Assembly (NCBI RefSeq): GCF_013394165.1
Contig: NZ_CP041330.1
Location: 2,224,501-2,288,500, forward strand
DNA from: Pseudoalteromonas sp. Scap06
GTDB taxonomy: Bacteria > Pseudomonadota > Gammaproteobacteria > Enterobacterales > Alteromonadaceae
DNA length: 64,000 nucleotides
Direction: 5' to 3'
Each line of letters begins with the position of its first letter. The stretch's first letter is position 1. The position numbers and the translations under genes are program-made. The notes below the pieces were generated by a model. The model saw only the letters and a list, made by a program, of their open reading frames with translations. It ran no database searches and was not told the DNA's origin. Of this stretch, positions 54,282-64,000 are shown piece by piece.

Positions 54282-56753
54282 TTAGAAAGTGTTACTAATA
54301 TTAAAACTGATGGTCTTGGTATCGTCATCTTCTTCTTTTTGCAACGGATACGCAAAGCTGATCAGCATAGGACCCATAGGTGAGATCCATTGTAATGATA
54401 AACCGGTTGCAACCCTAAAGCGCATTGGGTCTGAATAATCATCTAATTTTGCACGCTCATCAATACCTAAGTTTTGATAACGATCAACGTTAAACTCGGT
54501 ATCCCAAACGTTGGCAGCATCAACAAAGAAACTAGTACGTACCGAACTGGTATTTTCTTCATCTAAGAACGGTGTAGGAACAATAAGTTCCATACCTGCA
54601 ACCGCCTTCGCGTTACCACCTATACGGCCTTGAGTTCTCAATACATCAAACTCCGATGCTCCACCAATATTACCTGTGGTTGTACCATCACCTGATGGCG
54701 TGCCTGGTATAGATTGTGGTACTCGTGATACTGCACGCGGTAAGATAGTATTTCTATCAAAGCCACGTAGTTCCATTTCTGTAATACGGAAATACTCTTG
54801 GAATGGAAGCGTCTGCTCATACCCATTAGTAGAGCCATAACCATTACCGTAACCTAATGCCGCACGCGTTGAGAACACCCAACGATGGTCGTTTGAAATC
54901 GGCCAGTAGAAACGTGAATCGTAATTTAATTTAAAGTATTTTAAATCTGAATTCGGCGTTGTTGCTGTTAGGTTTAATGTTTGTCTTGAGCCTGCTGTTG
55001 GGAATAAACCACGGTTAACCGTTACACGCGACCAACCCACACTTAACTCATACTTGGTAAACTCAAAGCCCGCATCTGGGTTCTCTGGGTCTAGGAAAGT
55101 TTCACGTAGTACACGTGTTTGCTCATATTCTGCAATATCAGATAGCTCTTCTTCTATCCAACGAGCTCCAAAGTTAATACGGTTTATAGCATCAATTGGA
55201 AAACCAATGTTAGTTCCAAGACCATAACTCTTTGACTTATAGTCAATCAAGCTAAACTGGCTAGCGTCGTAATTACTATAAAAAATACTGCTACCTTGCG
55301 ATACACCATCTGGCGTAAAGTAAGGGTCTGTGTATGACACACTAACGCGTTCAGAACCACGCGAGGTATTAATGTTAAAACCAATTTGATTACCCGTACC
55401 TAAAAAGTTAGATTCGGTTACACCAATATTAAATTGCAGACCTAAGTATGAACCATAAGCAAGACCGGCGTTAAAACTACCTGCAGATTGCTCTTTAACA
55501 GTAAAGTCAACGTCAACTTGATCATCAACACCCGGAACAGGCACTACATTAAAGTCAACCGATTCCATATAAGGTAAGCGTTGAATTTGCAATTTAGAAC
55601 GCTCTAAGTTTTGGTTAGATAACCATGCCCCTTCAAGCTGTGTCATTTCACGCCGCAGTACTTCATCAGCTGTATTTTGGTTACCACCTACAATGATTCG
55701 ACGTACATAAACACGTTTACCAGGGTCAACCGATAAAGTCAGTTGTACCTCTTGGTTTTCATCATCAATTTCTGGAATGGTGCGTACTTCAGCGTTAGCA
55801 TATCCAAAACGAGCTAAGTAACTTTTTATAAACTCTTCTGAAGAAGTTACCACTGAGCCGTTATAAAGCTCTCCGGTGCGAAGCGGGATAACACTTTTGA
55901 TTAGTTCTTCTCGGCCGAGTAAATCACCGATAAAATCAAAGCCTTTTACCTTGTACTTTACGCCTTCGGTAATATTTGCCGTTACATAAACCGATTCACG
56001 CTCAGGACTGACTGACACTTGAGTCGAATCAATATTGAAGCGTAAATAGCCACGGTCTAAATAAAAGCTACGAATTTTTTCTAAATCGCCTTCGATGGTT
56101 TGTTTTTGATAGCGATCGCTACCCATAAACTGCCACCAAGGCAAATCTTGTTGCGACTCAGCAAGCTGTAATAACTCTTCGTTTGAAAAAAGTTCATTAC
56201 CAACTAAGTTGATTTGACGAATAGAGGCAGCATCGCCCTCATCAAACTCGAGTCTCAGTTTAACCCGATTACGTGGCAGCTTAGTGATGCTAATGTCCAC
56301 TTTTGCATTGTATTTACCAATACTGTGGAAAAACTCAACTAAACCTTTTTCAATATTATCGATAACCGTTTTGTCCAGCGGCTCGCCTTGACGAATATCT
56401 TGTTGATCAAGCGACTGGTTTAACTGCTCATCTTTAATGTCTTTATTGCCTTCAAATTCAATAAAGCTAATTGTTGGACGTTCAGTTACTTTAAAAATTA
56501 CGTTATTGCCATCACGCAACGCTTTTATATTGTCAAAGTGACCAGAGCGATAAAGTGACTTAATTGTTTTTGAAATTGTGTATTCATCAACATTGTCGCC
56601 CACGTTAATAGGAATATGCGTTAATGCGGCACCAAGTGCAACACGTTGCAACCCTTCAACTTTTAAATCTTCAACAATAAAGGAGTTTTGGCCTAGGGCT
56701 GCAAAACTTGCACCCAATAAACTTGAAACTACCAAATGTTTTTTTATAGCCAT
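54282..56753 (-). CDS. bamA: Outer-membrane assembly factor BamA
   Basis: 823 aa from ATG at 56751-56753 (MAIKKHLVVSSLLGASFAAL signal; AAAGGA upstream). Five POTRA domains at about 22-420 (FIVEDLKVEGLQRVALGAAL at the first), then a 16-strand barrel with SYLGLQFNIGVTESNFLGTG and the conserved VRGF-like MELRGFDRNT. Ends ISFNISNTF, with the terminal Phe of outer-membrane proteins. The in-frame start 14 codons earlier would disrupt the signal peptide. Confidence 0.96.
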   Translation of the reverse strand: MAIKKHLVVSSLLGASFAALGQNSFIVEDLKVEGLQRVALGAALTHIPINVGDNVDEYTISKTIKSLYRSGHFDNIKALRDGNNVIFKVTERPTISFIEFEGNKDIKDEQLNQSLDQQDIRQGEPLDKTVIDNIEKGLVEFFHSIGKYNAKVDISITKLPRNRVKLRLEFDEGDAASIRQINLVGNELFSNEELLQLAESQQDLPWWQFMGSDRYQKQTIEGDLEKIRSFYLDRGYLRFNIDSTQVSVSPERESVYVTANITEGVKYKVKGFDFIGDLLGREELIKSVIPLRTGELYNGSVVTSSEEFIKSYLARFGYANAEVRTIPEIDDENQEVQLTLSVDPGKRVYVRRIIVGGNQNTADEVLRREMTQLEGAWLSNQNLERSKLQIQRLPYMESVDFNVVPVPGVDDQVDVDFTVKEQSAGSFNAGLAYGSYLGLQFNIGVTESNFLGTGNQIGFNINTSRGSERVSVSYTDPYFTPDGVSQGSSIFYSNYDASQFSLIDYKSKSYGLGTNIGFPIDAINRINFGARWIEEELSDIAEYEQTRVLRETFLDPENPDAGFEFTKYELSVGWSRVTVNRGLFPTAGSRQTLNLTATTPNSDLKYFKLNYDSRFYWPISNDHRWVFSTRAALGYGNGYGSTNGYEQTLPFQEYFRITEMELRGFDRNTILPRAVSRVPQSIPGTPSGDGTTTGNIGGASEFDVLRTQGRIGGNAKAVAGMELIVPTPFLDEENTSSVRTSFFVDAANVWDTEFNVDRYQNLGIDERAKLDDYSDPMRFRVATGLSLQWISPMGPMLISFAYPLQKEEDDDTKTISFNISNTF

Positions 56754-56859
56754 TTTATTATCTTTATCCTTTACAACTGTATTACCGCTTAGCATCGAAA
56801 ACTAAATAGTTACGAGCTTTACAATCGTGTTCTAATTTGTCGTTACCACGCTTAAACAA

Positions 56860-58212
56860 CTACAAGCGCGATACATCATTGAACAAAGCGAAACATGTTA
56901 GAAAAATGAGTAGCAAGGCTCCCACTTTAAAACCAAACTCTTGTGTCTTTTCAGAGACCGGCTTTTTACGAAAAAGTTCAATTATGTAATACATTAAGTG
57001 CCCACCATCAAGCACCGGCAGAGGAAGTAAATTAAATACTCCCAAATTAACGCTGATCAAAGCTAAAAAGCTTAAAAATGCGACTAATCCGTAACTAACA
57101 CTTGTGCCTGCGCCGACTGCAATGCCGACAGGCCCACTTAAATTTTTCACTGACACTTGACCAGTAATTAAGTTACCTATCATGTCAAAACTCAGCGTAA
57201 TTAAACGCCATGTCTCTTTTGTGCCCAGCACAATACTATCTAGTGGCCCATAATGTCTAGTCTCAACAAAATCATCAGGCCACTGCTCTACAACTGGAGC
57301 AACACCTAAAAAGCCTTGTTCAACACCATTACTAACAACTCGGCTCTTTGGGGTAACTAATATGGTTTTTATACTATCTTGTCTTTTTACACTAAATTGT
57401 AAGGATTTGTTAGCCGATTGAGTAATAAGATTAACTAATTGCTGCCAACTGCTCATTGTTTCACCGTTTACAGCCAAAATAACGTCATTAACCTGTAAAT
57501 TTGCCTGTTCAGCAGCAGAGTCTTTGGTAATTGCAGCGATGGTGAGTGTTGCTTGAGGGCGAAACGGCACAATCCCCAACGAACTTAATGGCGGTACGTC
57601 TTGCTGATCAAGCTTCCAGCCATCGAGGTTAAGAGTCTGCGTTGTTTGTTGATAATTTTCGTTACGTAAAGTAACAGCAACGCTTTTATCACCCAAGTGC
57701 GACATCAAAGAGAAAGTCGCATCTTGCCAATTGCTAATATCGTCATCACCAATTTTAATTATTTGCTGAGTAGGCAAAATGCCCGCTTGTTCTGCTCTGC
57801 TGCCTTCAACAACATTGCCTACAACCGGTTTTATGGTTTGCACACCCACCATATACATGACCGCTAAAGAAAAAATAGCGAATAAAAAGTTCGCCATGGG
57901 CCCTGCTGCTACAATAGCTATTCGCGCTTGAACAGATTTAGCATTAAACGATAAATGACGTTGATTGGCAGGTACTTCATCAACACGCTCGTCTAACATT
58001 TTTACGTAACCACCTAGTGGTATTGCCGCAATCACAAACTCAGTATTGTATTTATCGTGCCATTTTAATAGGGGTTTACCAAAACCAATTGAAAAGCGCA
58101 GTACCTTAACGCCAGCCTTGCGTGCTACCCAAAAATGACCATATTCGTGAACGGTCACTAAAATACCGAGCGCAAGTATAAACGAGCCTAAATTCCAAAA
58201 AAAATCGAACAT
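56860..58212 (-). CDS. rseP: Site-2 metalloprotease RseP
   Basis: 450 aa. Intramembrane zinc protease: HEXXH in LVTVHEYGHFWVARKAG, the third ligand in NLLPLPVLDGGH. Two PDZ domains between the first and last membrane segments (NVVEGSRAEQAG, then ITKDSAAEQANLQVNDVILA). Cleaves RseA in the sigma-E response and clears signal peptides. Lies between dxr and bamA. Confidence 0.96.
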   Translation of the reverse strand: MFDFFWNLGSFILALGILVTVHEYGHFWVARKAGVKVLRFSIGFGKPLLKWHDKYNTEFVIAAIPLGGYVKMLDERVDEVPANQRHLSFNAKSVQARIAIVAAGPMANFLFAIFSLAVMYMVGVQTIKPVVGNVVEGSRAEQAGILPTQQIIKIGDDDISNWQDATFSLMSHLGDKSVAVTLRNENYQQTTQTLNLDGWKLDQQDVPPLSSLGIVPFRPQATLTIAAITKDSAAEQANLQVNDVILAVNGETMSSWQQLVNLITQSANKSLQFSVKRQDSIKTILVTPKSRVVSNGVEQGFLGVAPVVEQWPDDFVETRHYGPLDSIVLGTKETWRLITLSFDMIGNLITGQVSVKNLSGPVGIAVGAGTSVSYGLVAFLSFLALISVNLGVFNLLPLPVLDGGHLMYYIIELFRKKPVSEKTQEFGFKVGALLLIFLTCFALFNDVSRL

Positions 58213-58213
58213 C

Positions 58214-59416
58214 TTAATGCACCACTTTTGTTATAAACTGCGTTGCGCTTATGCGTGCTAAACGATCACACTCTAAAACTTCATCTAGAGTTTGCACATT
58301 AGTAAACTTTGCAGTCTCTAACGTTTGCGCATTCACTTTATAAATATCAGTAAAACTAATTTGACCTTGTAAAAATGCATTTACAGCTATTTCATTGGCA
58401 GCATTCACCGTAGTTGTTGCCCCCTGTCCCGCATCACACGCAGCAATTGCCAATTTTAAATTAGGGTAACGCGAGAAATCAGGTTTGGTGAACGAAAAAT
58501 CACAAATATCAGAAAAGTTTAGCGGTTTAACTCCCGCATCAATTCGCTGTGGAAAAGCAAGCGCATGCGCTATTGGGGTGCGCATATCGGGATTTCCCAT
58601 TTGCGCTAAAATAGAGCCATCTTGGTATTGCACCATAGAGTGGATAATACTTTGTGGGTGGATCACCACATCAATATCGCTGGCATCACAGTTAAATAAC
58701 CATTTAGCCTCAATAAACTCTAAACCTTTGTTCATCATCGTGGCTGAATCTACCGATATTTTTTGTCCCATTGACCAATTAGGGTGAGCAACCGCTTCAC
58801 TGACGCTAACACTAGCAAGCGTATTAATGTCACGGTTTAAAAACGGCCCTCCAGAACCAGTTAATAAAATTTTACTAACACCATGCTGCTCAAGCCGTGC
58901 TTGTCCTTGGGTGTTTTGTAACGCACTAGGTAAACACTGAAAAATGGCATTGTGTTCGCTGTCGATGGGTAATAAAGTTGCTTGGTGTTGTTTCACTTTA
59001 TCAATAAACAACTGACCCGACATCACCAATGACTCTTTGTTTGCCAGCAACACTTTTTTACCCGCTTCGACTGCGCTCAAAGTGGGTAGTAATCCAGCCG
59101 CACCAACAATTGCTGACATCACAGTATCAACATCAACATGCGCACAAAGCTCACTCATAGCTTTCTCGCCATGCATTACTTGTGTTTTACTTATGCCTTT
59201 TAAAAGTTCACAAAGCTGCTTAGCGGCTTGCTCTGAAGCCATAACAGCATAACGAGGTTGATGAGCAAGACACAACTCAGCCATTTTTTTTGCATTTTGC
59301 CCAGCGGCTAATGCGAACACCTTGAACTGCTGTTGATTTCTTGCAACAACATCTAACGTGCTAAGACCTATCGACCCCGTCGCACCCAAAATAACCAGTT
59401 GTTGCACTGCACTCAT
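58214..59416 (-). CDS. dxr: 1-deoxy-D-xylulose-5-phosphate reductoisomerase
   Basis: 400 aa. Second step of the MEP isoprenoid pathway. NADPH site VILGATGSIGLSTLDVV; metal and substrate site ANKESLVMSGQLF, PIDSEHNAIFQCL and SGGPFLNRD; flexible loop HPNWSMGQKISVDSATMMNK. Overlaps cdsA by 4 bp. Confidence 0.97.
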   Translation of the reverse strand: MSAVQQLVILGATGSIGLSTLDVVARNQQQFKVFALAAGQNAKKMAELCLAHQPRYAVMASEQAAKQLCELLKGISKTQVMHGEKAMSELCAHVDVDTVMSAIVGAAGLLPTLSAVEAGKKVLLANKESLVMSGQLFIDKVKQHQATLLPIDSEHNAIFQCLPSALQNTQGQARLEQHGVSKILLTGSGGPFLNRDINTLASVSVSEAVAHPNWSMGQKISVDSATMMNKGLEFIEAKWLFNCDASDIDVVIHPQSIIHSMVQYQDGSILAQMGNPDMRTPIAHALAFPQRIDAGVKPLNFSDICDFSFTKPDFSRYPNLKLAIAACDAGQGATTTVNAANEIAVNAFLQGQISFTDIYKVNAQTLETAKFTNVQTLDEVLECDRLARISATQFITKVVH

Positions 59417-60279
59417 AAACTAAGTGTCCAGGCAAAGCAAATAACAAACATCGGCGCTGCTGCAGTTAAGCTATCAATACGGTCTAAAATACCGCCGTGT
59501 CCAGGTAGGCAACTGCCGCTATCTTTAAGACCCGCTTCGCGCTTAAACATACTCTCTAGTAAATCACCTACCGCAGAGAACAAAGCAATAAATGCTGTCA
59601 TTACTGCATAAATAGGCCATACAGAAGTATCAACATTGGTGTAAAAACAAAAAGCCAATACAAATAACACCGCAGCAACCACGCCACCAGCGAGGCCTTC
59701 TATGGTTTTATTTGGACTAACTTTAGGCATTAGCTTATGTTTACCGAAACTTTTACCGGTAAAGTAAGCGCCAATATCGGCACTCCATACAATACCCAGT
59801 ACCACTAAAATCAGCATAGAACCATAGTGTGTTGATTCTGTATATTGCGCACTGCGAAGCGTATTAAGCGCAAGCCACAGTGGTATCAATGTCAGTAAAC
59901 CGGCAATACCGCGCATTACAAGTCCTTCGTTCCAGCCTTTAGCCATAGCGGGGTAACGCCACACTAAATAACTTGCAACCAGCCACCACGAAAACGATAA
60001 GGTAAATAAGTAATTGGCATCACCTACAAGCTTGCCGTTCTGCCATAGGGTTTCTATCGGCCAATGTAAATTAAGTAAGCCTAGTAAAACCGCAACTAAC
60101 AATACAAACGCACCGCGCTTTAGTTTATCGCATAGCCCCATAAAAGCAGACCATTCCCATGCGCCCATTAATACAATAGCACCCGCAAAATAACTAAATA
60201 ACGTTAGTGGGGTGTAAAAAACCAAAGCCAGTGCTAATGGCGCTAGCACTAGTGAGGTTAAAATACGTTGTTTTAACAA
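59413..60279 (-). CDS. cdsA: Phosphatidate cytidylyltransferase
   Basis: 288 aa with about eight membrane segments. Makes CDP-diacylglycerol for phospholipids. The family signature is KDSGSCLPGHGGILDRIDSL near the C-terminus, and IVWSADIGAYFTGKSFGKH holds conserved acidic and basic residues. Between uppS and dxr. Confidence 0.96.
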   Translation of the reverse strand: MLKQRILTSLVLAPLALALVFYTPLTLFSYFAGAIVLMGAWEWSAFMGLCDKLKRGAFVLLVAVLLGLLNLHWPIETLWQNGKLVGDANYLFTLSFSWWLVASYLVWRYPAMAKGWNEGLVMRGIAGLLTLIPLWLALNTLRSAQYTESTHYGSMLILVVLGIVWSADIGAYFTGKSFGKHKLMPKVSPNKTIEGLAGGVVAAVLFVLAFCFYTNVDTSVWPIYAVMTAFIALFSAVGDLLESMFKREAGLKDSGSCLPGHGGILDRIDSLTAAAPMFVICFAWTLSL

Positions 60280-60300
60280 AATGATGACCCTTAATCTATT

Positions 60301-61080
60301 TTAGGTTTGAGCGAGTAATTGTTTTATTTGTTCGCCCGTGCAACCAAAACGTCGCTCTCTGGCAACGTAACATGCAATGGCCTCTGCAAAAGCAGCTTCG
60401 TTAAAGTCAGGCCAAAGTGTATTGGTAAAATAAAGTTCAGCGTAGGCTGCCTGCCAAAGTAAAAAATTACTAATTCTGACATCGCCACCAGTACGGATCA
60501 GTAAATCAGGCTGTGCCTGATCTGCCATACTCATATGCTGTGCAATATGTTCTTCTGTAATGTCTGCGGGATCAATTTCCCCATTTGCTACTTGTAAAGC
60601 AACCAGCTTAGCAGCATGGGTCATATCCCAGCGACCACCGTAATTTGCCGCTACATTTAAGTGCAGGCCGGTATTATTCGCTGTTAGTTCTTGTGCAGTA
60701 TGTACTTTCGCGCGCAAGCTTTCAGAGAATCGAGATAAATCTCCAATGATGGTTAGTTTTACGTTATTTTTATGCAGCTTTTTAACTTCTTTACTTAGTA
60801 CAAATAAAAAAAGCTCCATTAATGTATTTACTTCGTCTTCAGGGCGGCGCCAGTTTTCACTACTAAAAGCAAATAAGGTCAACGATTGTATCCCTAATTT
60901 AGTACAAAACTGCACAGATTGACGAACTGCATCCACGCCCTTTTTATGCCCATATACACGAGGCCTATTTCTAGCTTGTGCCCAACGCCCGTTCCCATCC
61001 ATGATGATAGCAACATGTTTAGGCAAACATTGCTGTGAAATTGTATCAGCGTCTAGAACCATAAATTTTGTGTATTCCAT
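60301..61080 (-). CDS. uppS: Undecaprenyl diphosphate synthase
   Basis: Cis-prenyltransferase making the C55 carrier lipid. [20 protein letters not shown] holds the catalytic Asp and diphosphate site; [19 protein letters not shown] and [12 protein letters not shown] follow. From ATG at 61078-61080 it is 259 aa. That ATG directly follows a terminator-like hairpin and seven Ts and has no Shine-Dalgarno. The next ATG (61060-61062, [11 protein letters not shown]) also has none, so the exact start is open. E. coli UppS is 253 aa. Confidence 0.95.
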   Translation of the reverse strand: MEYTKFMVLDADTISQQCLPKHVAIIMDGNGRWAQARNRPRVYGHKKGVDAVRQSVQFCTKLGIQSLTLFAFSSENWRRPEDEVNTLMELFLFVLSKEVKKLHKNNVKLTIIGDLSRFSESLRAKVHTAQELTANNTGLHLNVAANYGGRWDMTHAAKLVALQVANGEIDPADITEEHIAQHMSMADQAQPDLLIRTGGDVRISNFLLWQAAYAELYFTNTLWPDFNEAAFAEAIACYVARERRFGCTGEQIKQLLAQT

Positions 61081-61117
61081 AAAAAAACGCCGCCTAGTAT
61101 ACCCCAGACGGCGTTTC
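61081..61117 (-). terminator. Terminator-like hairpin at the uppS start
   Basis: On the minus strand AAACGCCGTC pairs with the CGGCGTTTT arm (inner GGCGGCG) and a TTTTTTT run leads straight into the uppS ATG. It looks like a terminator for frr, or an attenuator controlling the uppS-bamA-lpxA part. Confidence 0.7.
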
Positions 61118-61336
61118 AAAACTAATAAATTTAACCTGTACCCGTGATAATAAATCTACTTTAAGCAAATAATTATACAGCTAACAACCTTGTATTTACT
61201 GACAACTGAGTCGTCACTAAAGAGCAGTCACAATCTGTTACCTTTTAAAATCACACTATTAAAATAAAGTGCGAAGACTGATAAGCAGCGACTTAAATAT
61301 CTAACTAAAGCTGTTTATTTGGGTTTAGAACAGTTA

Positions 61337-61894
61337 TTAAATTTCCATCAACTCAGCTTCTTTTGCTGTTAGTTGTGTATCCATTTCTTTAATGAACTTA
61401 TCAGTGATTTTTTGAATTGCATCTTCACCTTGACGTGCTTCGTCTTCAGAGATGTCTTTATCTTTTAATAAGTTTTTAATATCGCCATTTGCATCACGGC
61501 GAATATTACGAATAGCAACACGTCCGCCTTCTACTTCGCCACGCACGATTTTAATTAAATCTTTACGACGCTCTTCAGTTAATGGAGGAAGTGGTACACG
61601 AATAACCGTGCCTGCAGACATTGGGTTTAAACCAAGGTCAGAAGCCATAATCGCTTTCTCAACTGCCTGAGCTAAAGATTTATCAAATACACCAATAGCC
61701 AGTGTACGTGAATCTTCAATAGTTACATTTGCAACTTGGTTTAGAGGCGTTGGTGCGCCGTAGTACGACACCATGATGCCGTCTAAAATTGCAGGATGAG
61801 CACGGCCAGTACGAATTTTAGATAATTGACTACCAAGTGCTGCTACACTTTTTTGCATGCGCTCTTGCGCATCTTTTTGAATATCGTTAATCAC
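61337..61894 (-). CDS. frr: Ribosome recycling factor
   Basis: 185 aa, as in E. coli. Splits post-termination ribosomes with [23 protein letters not shown] and [20 protein letters not shown] are strongly conserved. Follows pyrH after 14 bp. Confidence 0.97.
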   Translation of the reverse strand: MINDIQKDAQERMQKSVAALGSQLSKIRTGRAHPAILDGIMVSYYGAPTPLNQVANVTIEDSRTLAIGVFDKSLAQAVEKAIMASDLGLNPMSAGTVIRVPLPPLTEERRKDLIKIVRGEVEGGRVAIRNIRRDANGDIKNLLKDKDISEDEARQGEDAIQKITDKFIKEMDTQLTAKEAELMEI

Positions 61895-61908
61895 GGTTTA
61901 ATCCTAAT

Positions 61909-62658
61909 CTAGTTACTAACTTCATCTGAGGCTTGTGAAGAAATAAGGGTTCCTTCTTCTTCACCCATTATTACGCGCTTTAATGCGCCTGATTTATTCA
62001 TATTAAATACGCTCAATGGCATATTATGGTCGCGAGCAAGAGTGAATGCCGCTAAATCCATTACTTTTAATTCTTTATCAATAATTTCATTGTAGCTTAA
62101 GTGACGGTAAAGTGTCGCTTCAGGGTTTTTCACCGGATCATCACTAAATACACCATCTACTTTAGTCGCTTTAATTACCGTATCAGCTTCAATCTCGATG
62201 CCGCGTAAACACGCCGCAGAGTCAGTAGTGAAGAACGGGTTACCTGTACCAGCGGCAAAAATAACAACGCGACCTGTTTTTAACAAGCTAATTGCTTCAG
62301 CCCAGTTATACGCATCACATACGCCATTTAATGGGATAGCTGACATTAAGCGACAATTTACAAACGCACGGTGTAGCGCATCACGCATAGCTAGGCCGTT
62401 CATTACGGTTGCAAGCATCCCCATGTGGTCACCAACAACACGATTCATGCCCGCTTCGGCTAATGAGCCACCGCGTAAAAAGTTACCGCCACCAATAACC
62501 AAACCCACTTCTACGTCGAGTTCTACAAGCTCTTTAATTTCTTGTGCCATACGATCTAAAACTTTTGGGTCGATGCCGAAGCCTTCGTCTCCCATTAAAG
62601 CTTCACCACTTAATTTGAGAAGAACACGTCTAAAAATAGGTTTGCGATTGATAGTCAT
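61909..62658 (-). CDS. pyrH: UMP kinase
   Basis: 249 aa amino-acid-kinase-fold enzyme making [31 protein letters not shown] and [14 protein letters not shown] are the family landmarks. The gene follows a terminator after tsf, so it probably has an extra promoter or depends on readthrough. Confidence 0.97.
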   Translation of the reverse strand: MTINRKPIFRRVLLKLSGEALMGDEGFGIDPKVLDRMAQEIKELVELDVEVGLVIGGGNFLRGGSLAEAGMNRVVGDHMGMLATVMNGLAMRDALHRAFVNCRLMSAIPLNGVCDAYNWAEAISLLKTGRVVIFAAGTGNPFFTTDSAACLRGIEIEADTVIKATKVDGVFSDDPVKNPEATLYRHLSYNEIIDKELKVMDLAAFTLARDHNMPLSVFNMNKSGALKRVIMGEEEGTLISSQASDEVSN

Positions 62659-62698
62659 AGTTTTGGGGCCAACTTTTATTGAATTATGGATAAAAAAT

Positions 62699-62731
62699 AA
62701 CCGCGCTTATGTTAAACATAAAAGCGCGGTT
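62699..62731 (-). terminator. Terminator between tsf and pyrH
   Basis: AACCGCGCTT and AAGCGCGGTT pair perfectly, and on the minus strand the stem is followed by ATTTTTTATCC. Confidence 0.88.
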
Positions 62732-62816
62732 ATTTTAAAGAATTTCTAAGCGTGACGCAAAAGCAAATAGTACTTTAATTGCATGTATTTTCCTTTTGTA
62801 TCACAAATAGTATGTC

Positions 62817-63668
62817 TTACTGACCTTTAGCAGCTGCAATTTGAGCAGCAACTTCAGCAGCAAAATCTTCTTCTTTCTTCTCGATACCTGCACCAACTTC
62901 CATACGTACAAAGCCAGTAACTGTTGCGTTTTTCTCTTTAAGAATTTCGCCAACAGATTTTTTCGGTTCCATGATGAAAGCTTGACCAGTAAGAGAAACC
63001 TCACCAGTAAACTTCTTCATACGACCAACAACCATTTTCTCAGCGATTTCAGCAGGCTTGCCTTCGTTCATCGCGATGTCGATTTGTACTTGCTTTTCTT
63101 TTTCAACAACATCAGCAGGTACGTCATCTGGAGTTAGGTAATCTGGGTTTGAAGCAGCAACGTGCATTGCAACATGCTTAAGTGTTTCTTCATCAGCAAC
63201 ACCCGCAACAACAACACCAATACGCTCGCCATGACGGTACTCAACTAGTTGCTCGCCAGTGATGTACTGAAGACGACGTACATTGATGTTTTCACCAATT
63301 TTAGTTACTAGCTCAACACGGTCTTCTTCGAACTTAGCTTGTAAGTCTTCGATAGATGTAGTGTCAGCGATAGCAGCATCTGCAACTTTGTTAGCAAATG
63401 CTAGGAAGCTTGCATCTTTAGCAACGAAGTCAGTTTGACAGTTAACTTCTACAAGTACTGCAACACCCGCGTTTTGCTTGATGATGATAGTACCTTCAGC
63501 AGCAATGTTACCTGCTTTTTTAGCAGCCTTTGCAGCACCGCTCTTACGCATGTTCTCAATCGCTAACTCGATGTCACCATCAGTCTCAGTTAACGCTTTT
63601 TTACAATCCATCATGCCAGCGCCAGTACGCTCGCGTAATTCTTTAACTAGGGCAGTAGTTACAGCCAT
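62817..63668 (-). CDS. tsf: Elongation factor Ts
   Basis: 283 aa from ATG at 63666-63668, exactly the E. coli length, giving [20 protein letters not shown]. The longer in-frame start lacks support. [11 protein letters not shown] is the core that strips Mg2+/GDP from EF-Tu. Follows rpsB as in nearly all bacteria. A SD-like AGGATT precedes the start. Confidence 0.97.
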   Translation of the reverse strand: MAVTTALVKELRERTGAGMMDCKKALTETDGDIELAIENMRKSGAAKAAKKAGNIAAEGTIIIKQNAGVAVLVEVNCQTDFVAKDASFLAFANKVADAAIADTTSIEDLQAKFEEDRVELVTKIGENINVRRLQYITGEQLVEYRHGERIGVVVAGVADEETLKHVAMHVAASNPDYLTPDDVPADVVEKEKQVQIDIAMNEGKPAEIAEKMVVGRMKKFTGEVSLTGQAFIMEPKKSVGEILKEKNATVTGFVRMEVGAGIEKKEEDFAAEVAAQIAAAKGQ

Positions 63669-63731
63669 TAGTAAATCCTCAAATCTGAAATCAGGTTTAG
63701 ATAAGCGGGTTACCCGCTCCACAAGAATAGC

Positions 63732-63760
63732 AAGTCTTCACCTTTAAAAGATGAAGACTT
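63732..63760 (-). other. Hairpin in the rpsB-tsf spacer
   Basis: AAGTCTTCA and TGAAGACTT pair perfectly around 11 nt. No T-run follows on the minus strand, so it resembles an attenuator or processing signal that sets the rpsB/tsf ratio. Confidence 0.55.
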
Positions 63761-63772
63761 GATGACAGCTAA

Positions 63773-64000
63773 TTACTCAGCTTCTACGAAGTCATCTTTT
63801 TCAGCTTGAGCAACGATGTTACTCTCACGGCCTTCAGTGATCGCAGCTGCAACAGCACTAGTGTAAAGGTTGATTGCACGGATAGCATCATCGTTACCAG
63901 GTACGATGTAATCAACACCGTCTGGGTTAGAGTTAGTATCAACGATTGCAACAACTGGGATACCTAGGTTGTTAGCTTCACGGATAGCAATGTGCTCGTG
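63773..64000 (-). CDS. rpsB: 30S ribosomal protein S2, N-terminal part beyond the window
   Basis: The last 75 codons of rpsB, with [40 protein letters not shown] and a Glu-rich end. Stop TAA at 63773-63775. Most of the protein lies beyond the window edge. Confidence 0.97.
   Translation of the reverse strand, partial: HEHIAIREANNLGIPVVAIVDTNSNPDGVDYIVPGNDDAIRAINLYTSAVAAAITEGRESNIVAQAEKDDFVEAE

Noticed and set aside
1..64000. tRNA genes, an integrase attachment at a tRNA, or an integron
   Set aside because: No tRNA sequence, tyrosine or serine recombinase, or attC array was recognised. The only attachment gene evident is ffs.

Overview
The window looks like a chromosomal segment of a marine gammaproteobacterium, most likely Pseudoalteromonas (inference). 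The DNA is AT-rich. It carries a TonB-dependent receptor, a polB/dinG pair and a patatin/KefB-like/diguanylate cyclase group, and ends in the conserved gammaproteobacterial run rpsB-tsf-pyrH-frr-uppS-cdsA-dxr-rseP-bamA-skp-lpxD-fabZ-lpxA / lpxB-rnhB-dnaE-accA / tilS, read on the minus strand.

Layout. 1-16.6 kb is ordinary chromosome: a receptor cut by the window edge, DNA polymerase II divergent from DinG, a TSUP transporter, PriC, a deacetylase-like protein, ComFB-like and YbaM-like small proteins, a FAN1-like nuclease fused to a DEDDh exonuclease, a sugar transporter and a hybrid sensor kinase. LexA-type boxes lie between polB and dinG and directly before the FAN1/exonuclease gene, suggesting an SOS-controlled repair set.

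16.79-30.73 kb is an accessory island of two tandem units inserted at the 3' end of ffs, the 4.5S SRP RNA gene (30.74-30.86 kb, minus strand). Each unit begins with a TGTTG end followed by two or three copies of a TnsB-like site, as in Tn7-like elements. Each stops on the ffs side at a 243-bp direct repeat. Unit A carries an IS110 remnant, a two-component system, an acyltransferase, a GRAM-like protein and a broken toxin/immunity pair. Unit B carries a secreted protein, a DMT transporter, a LysR regulator and a redox-stress operon (FMN reductase, Dps, glutathionyl-hydroquinone reductase, DsbA-like). It also holds a small CRISPR array of type I-F3 character. The last spacer of that array, set between divergent repeats, matches ffs at 24 of 32 positions. 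Mismatches fall at 6, 12, 18 and 24 plus neighbours, and the matched site lies about 47 bp from the insertion point. This is the signature of an RNA-guided Tn7-CRISPR transposon homing to ffs, yet no tns, tniQ or cas gene is in the window. It is therefore a decayed or non-autonomous element that keeps its homing guide.

30.9-64 kb returns to core genome: a DUF3014 protein, a patatin-like lipase, a CPA2 antiporter, a diguanylate cyclase, tilS, and then the accA-dnaE-rnhB-lpxB and lpxA-fabZ-lpxD-skp-bamA-rseP-dxr-cdsA-uppS-frr-pyrH-tsf-rpsB series. A complete cytochrome bd operon (cydA-cydB-cydX-cydD-cydC) and an RlpA-like lipoprotein gene sit between lpxA and lpxB, which are adjacent in E. coli.
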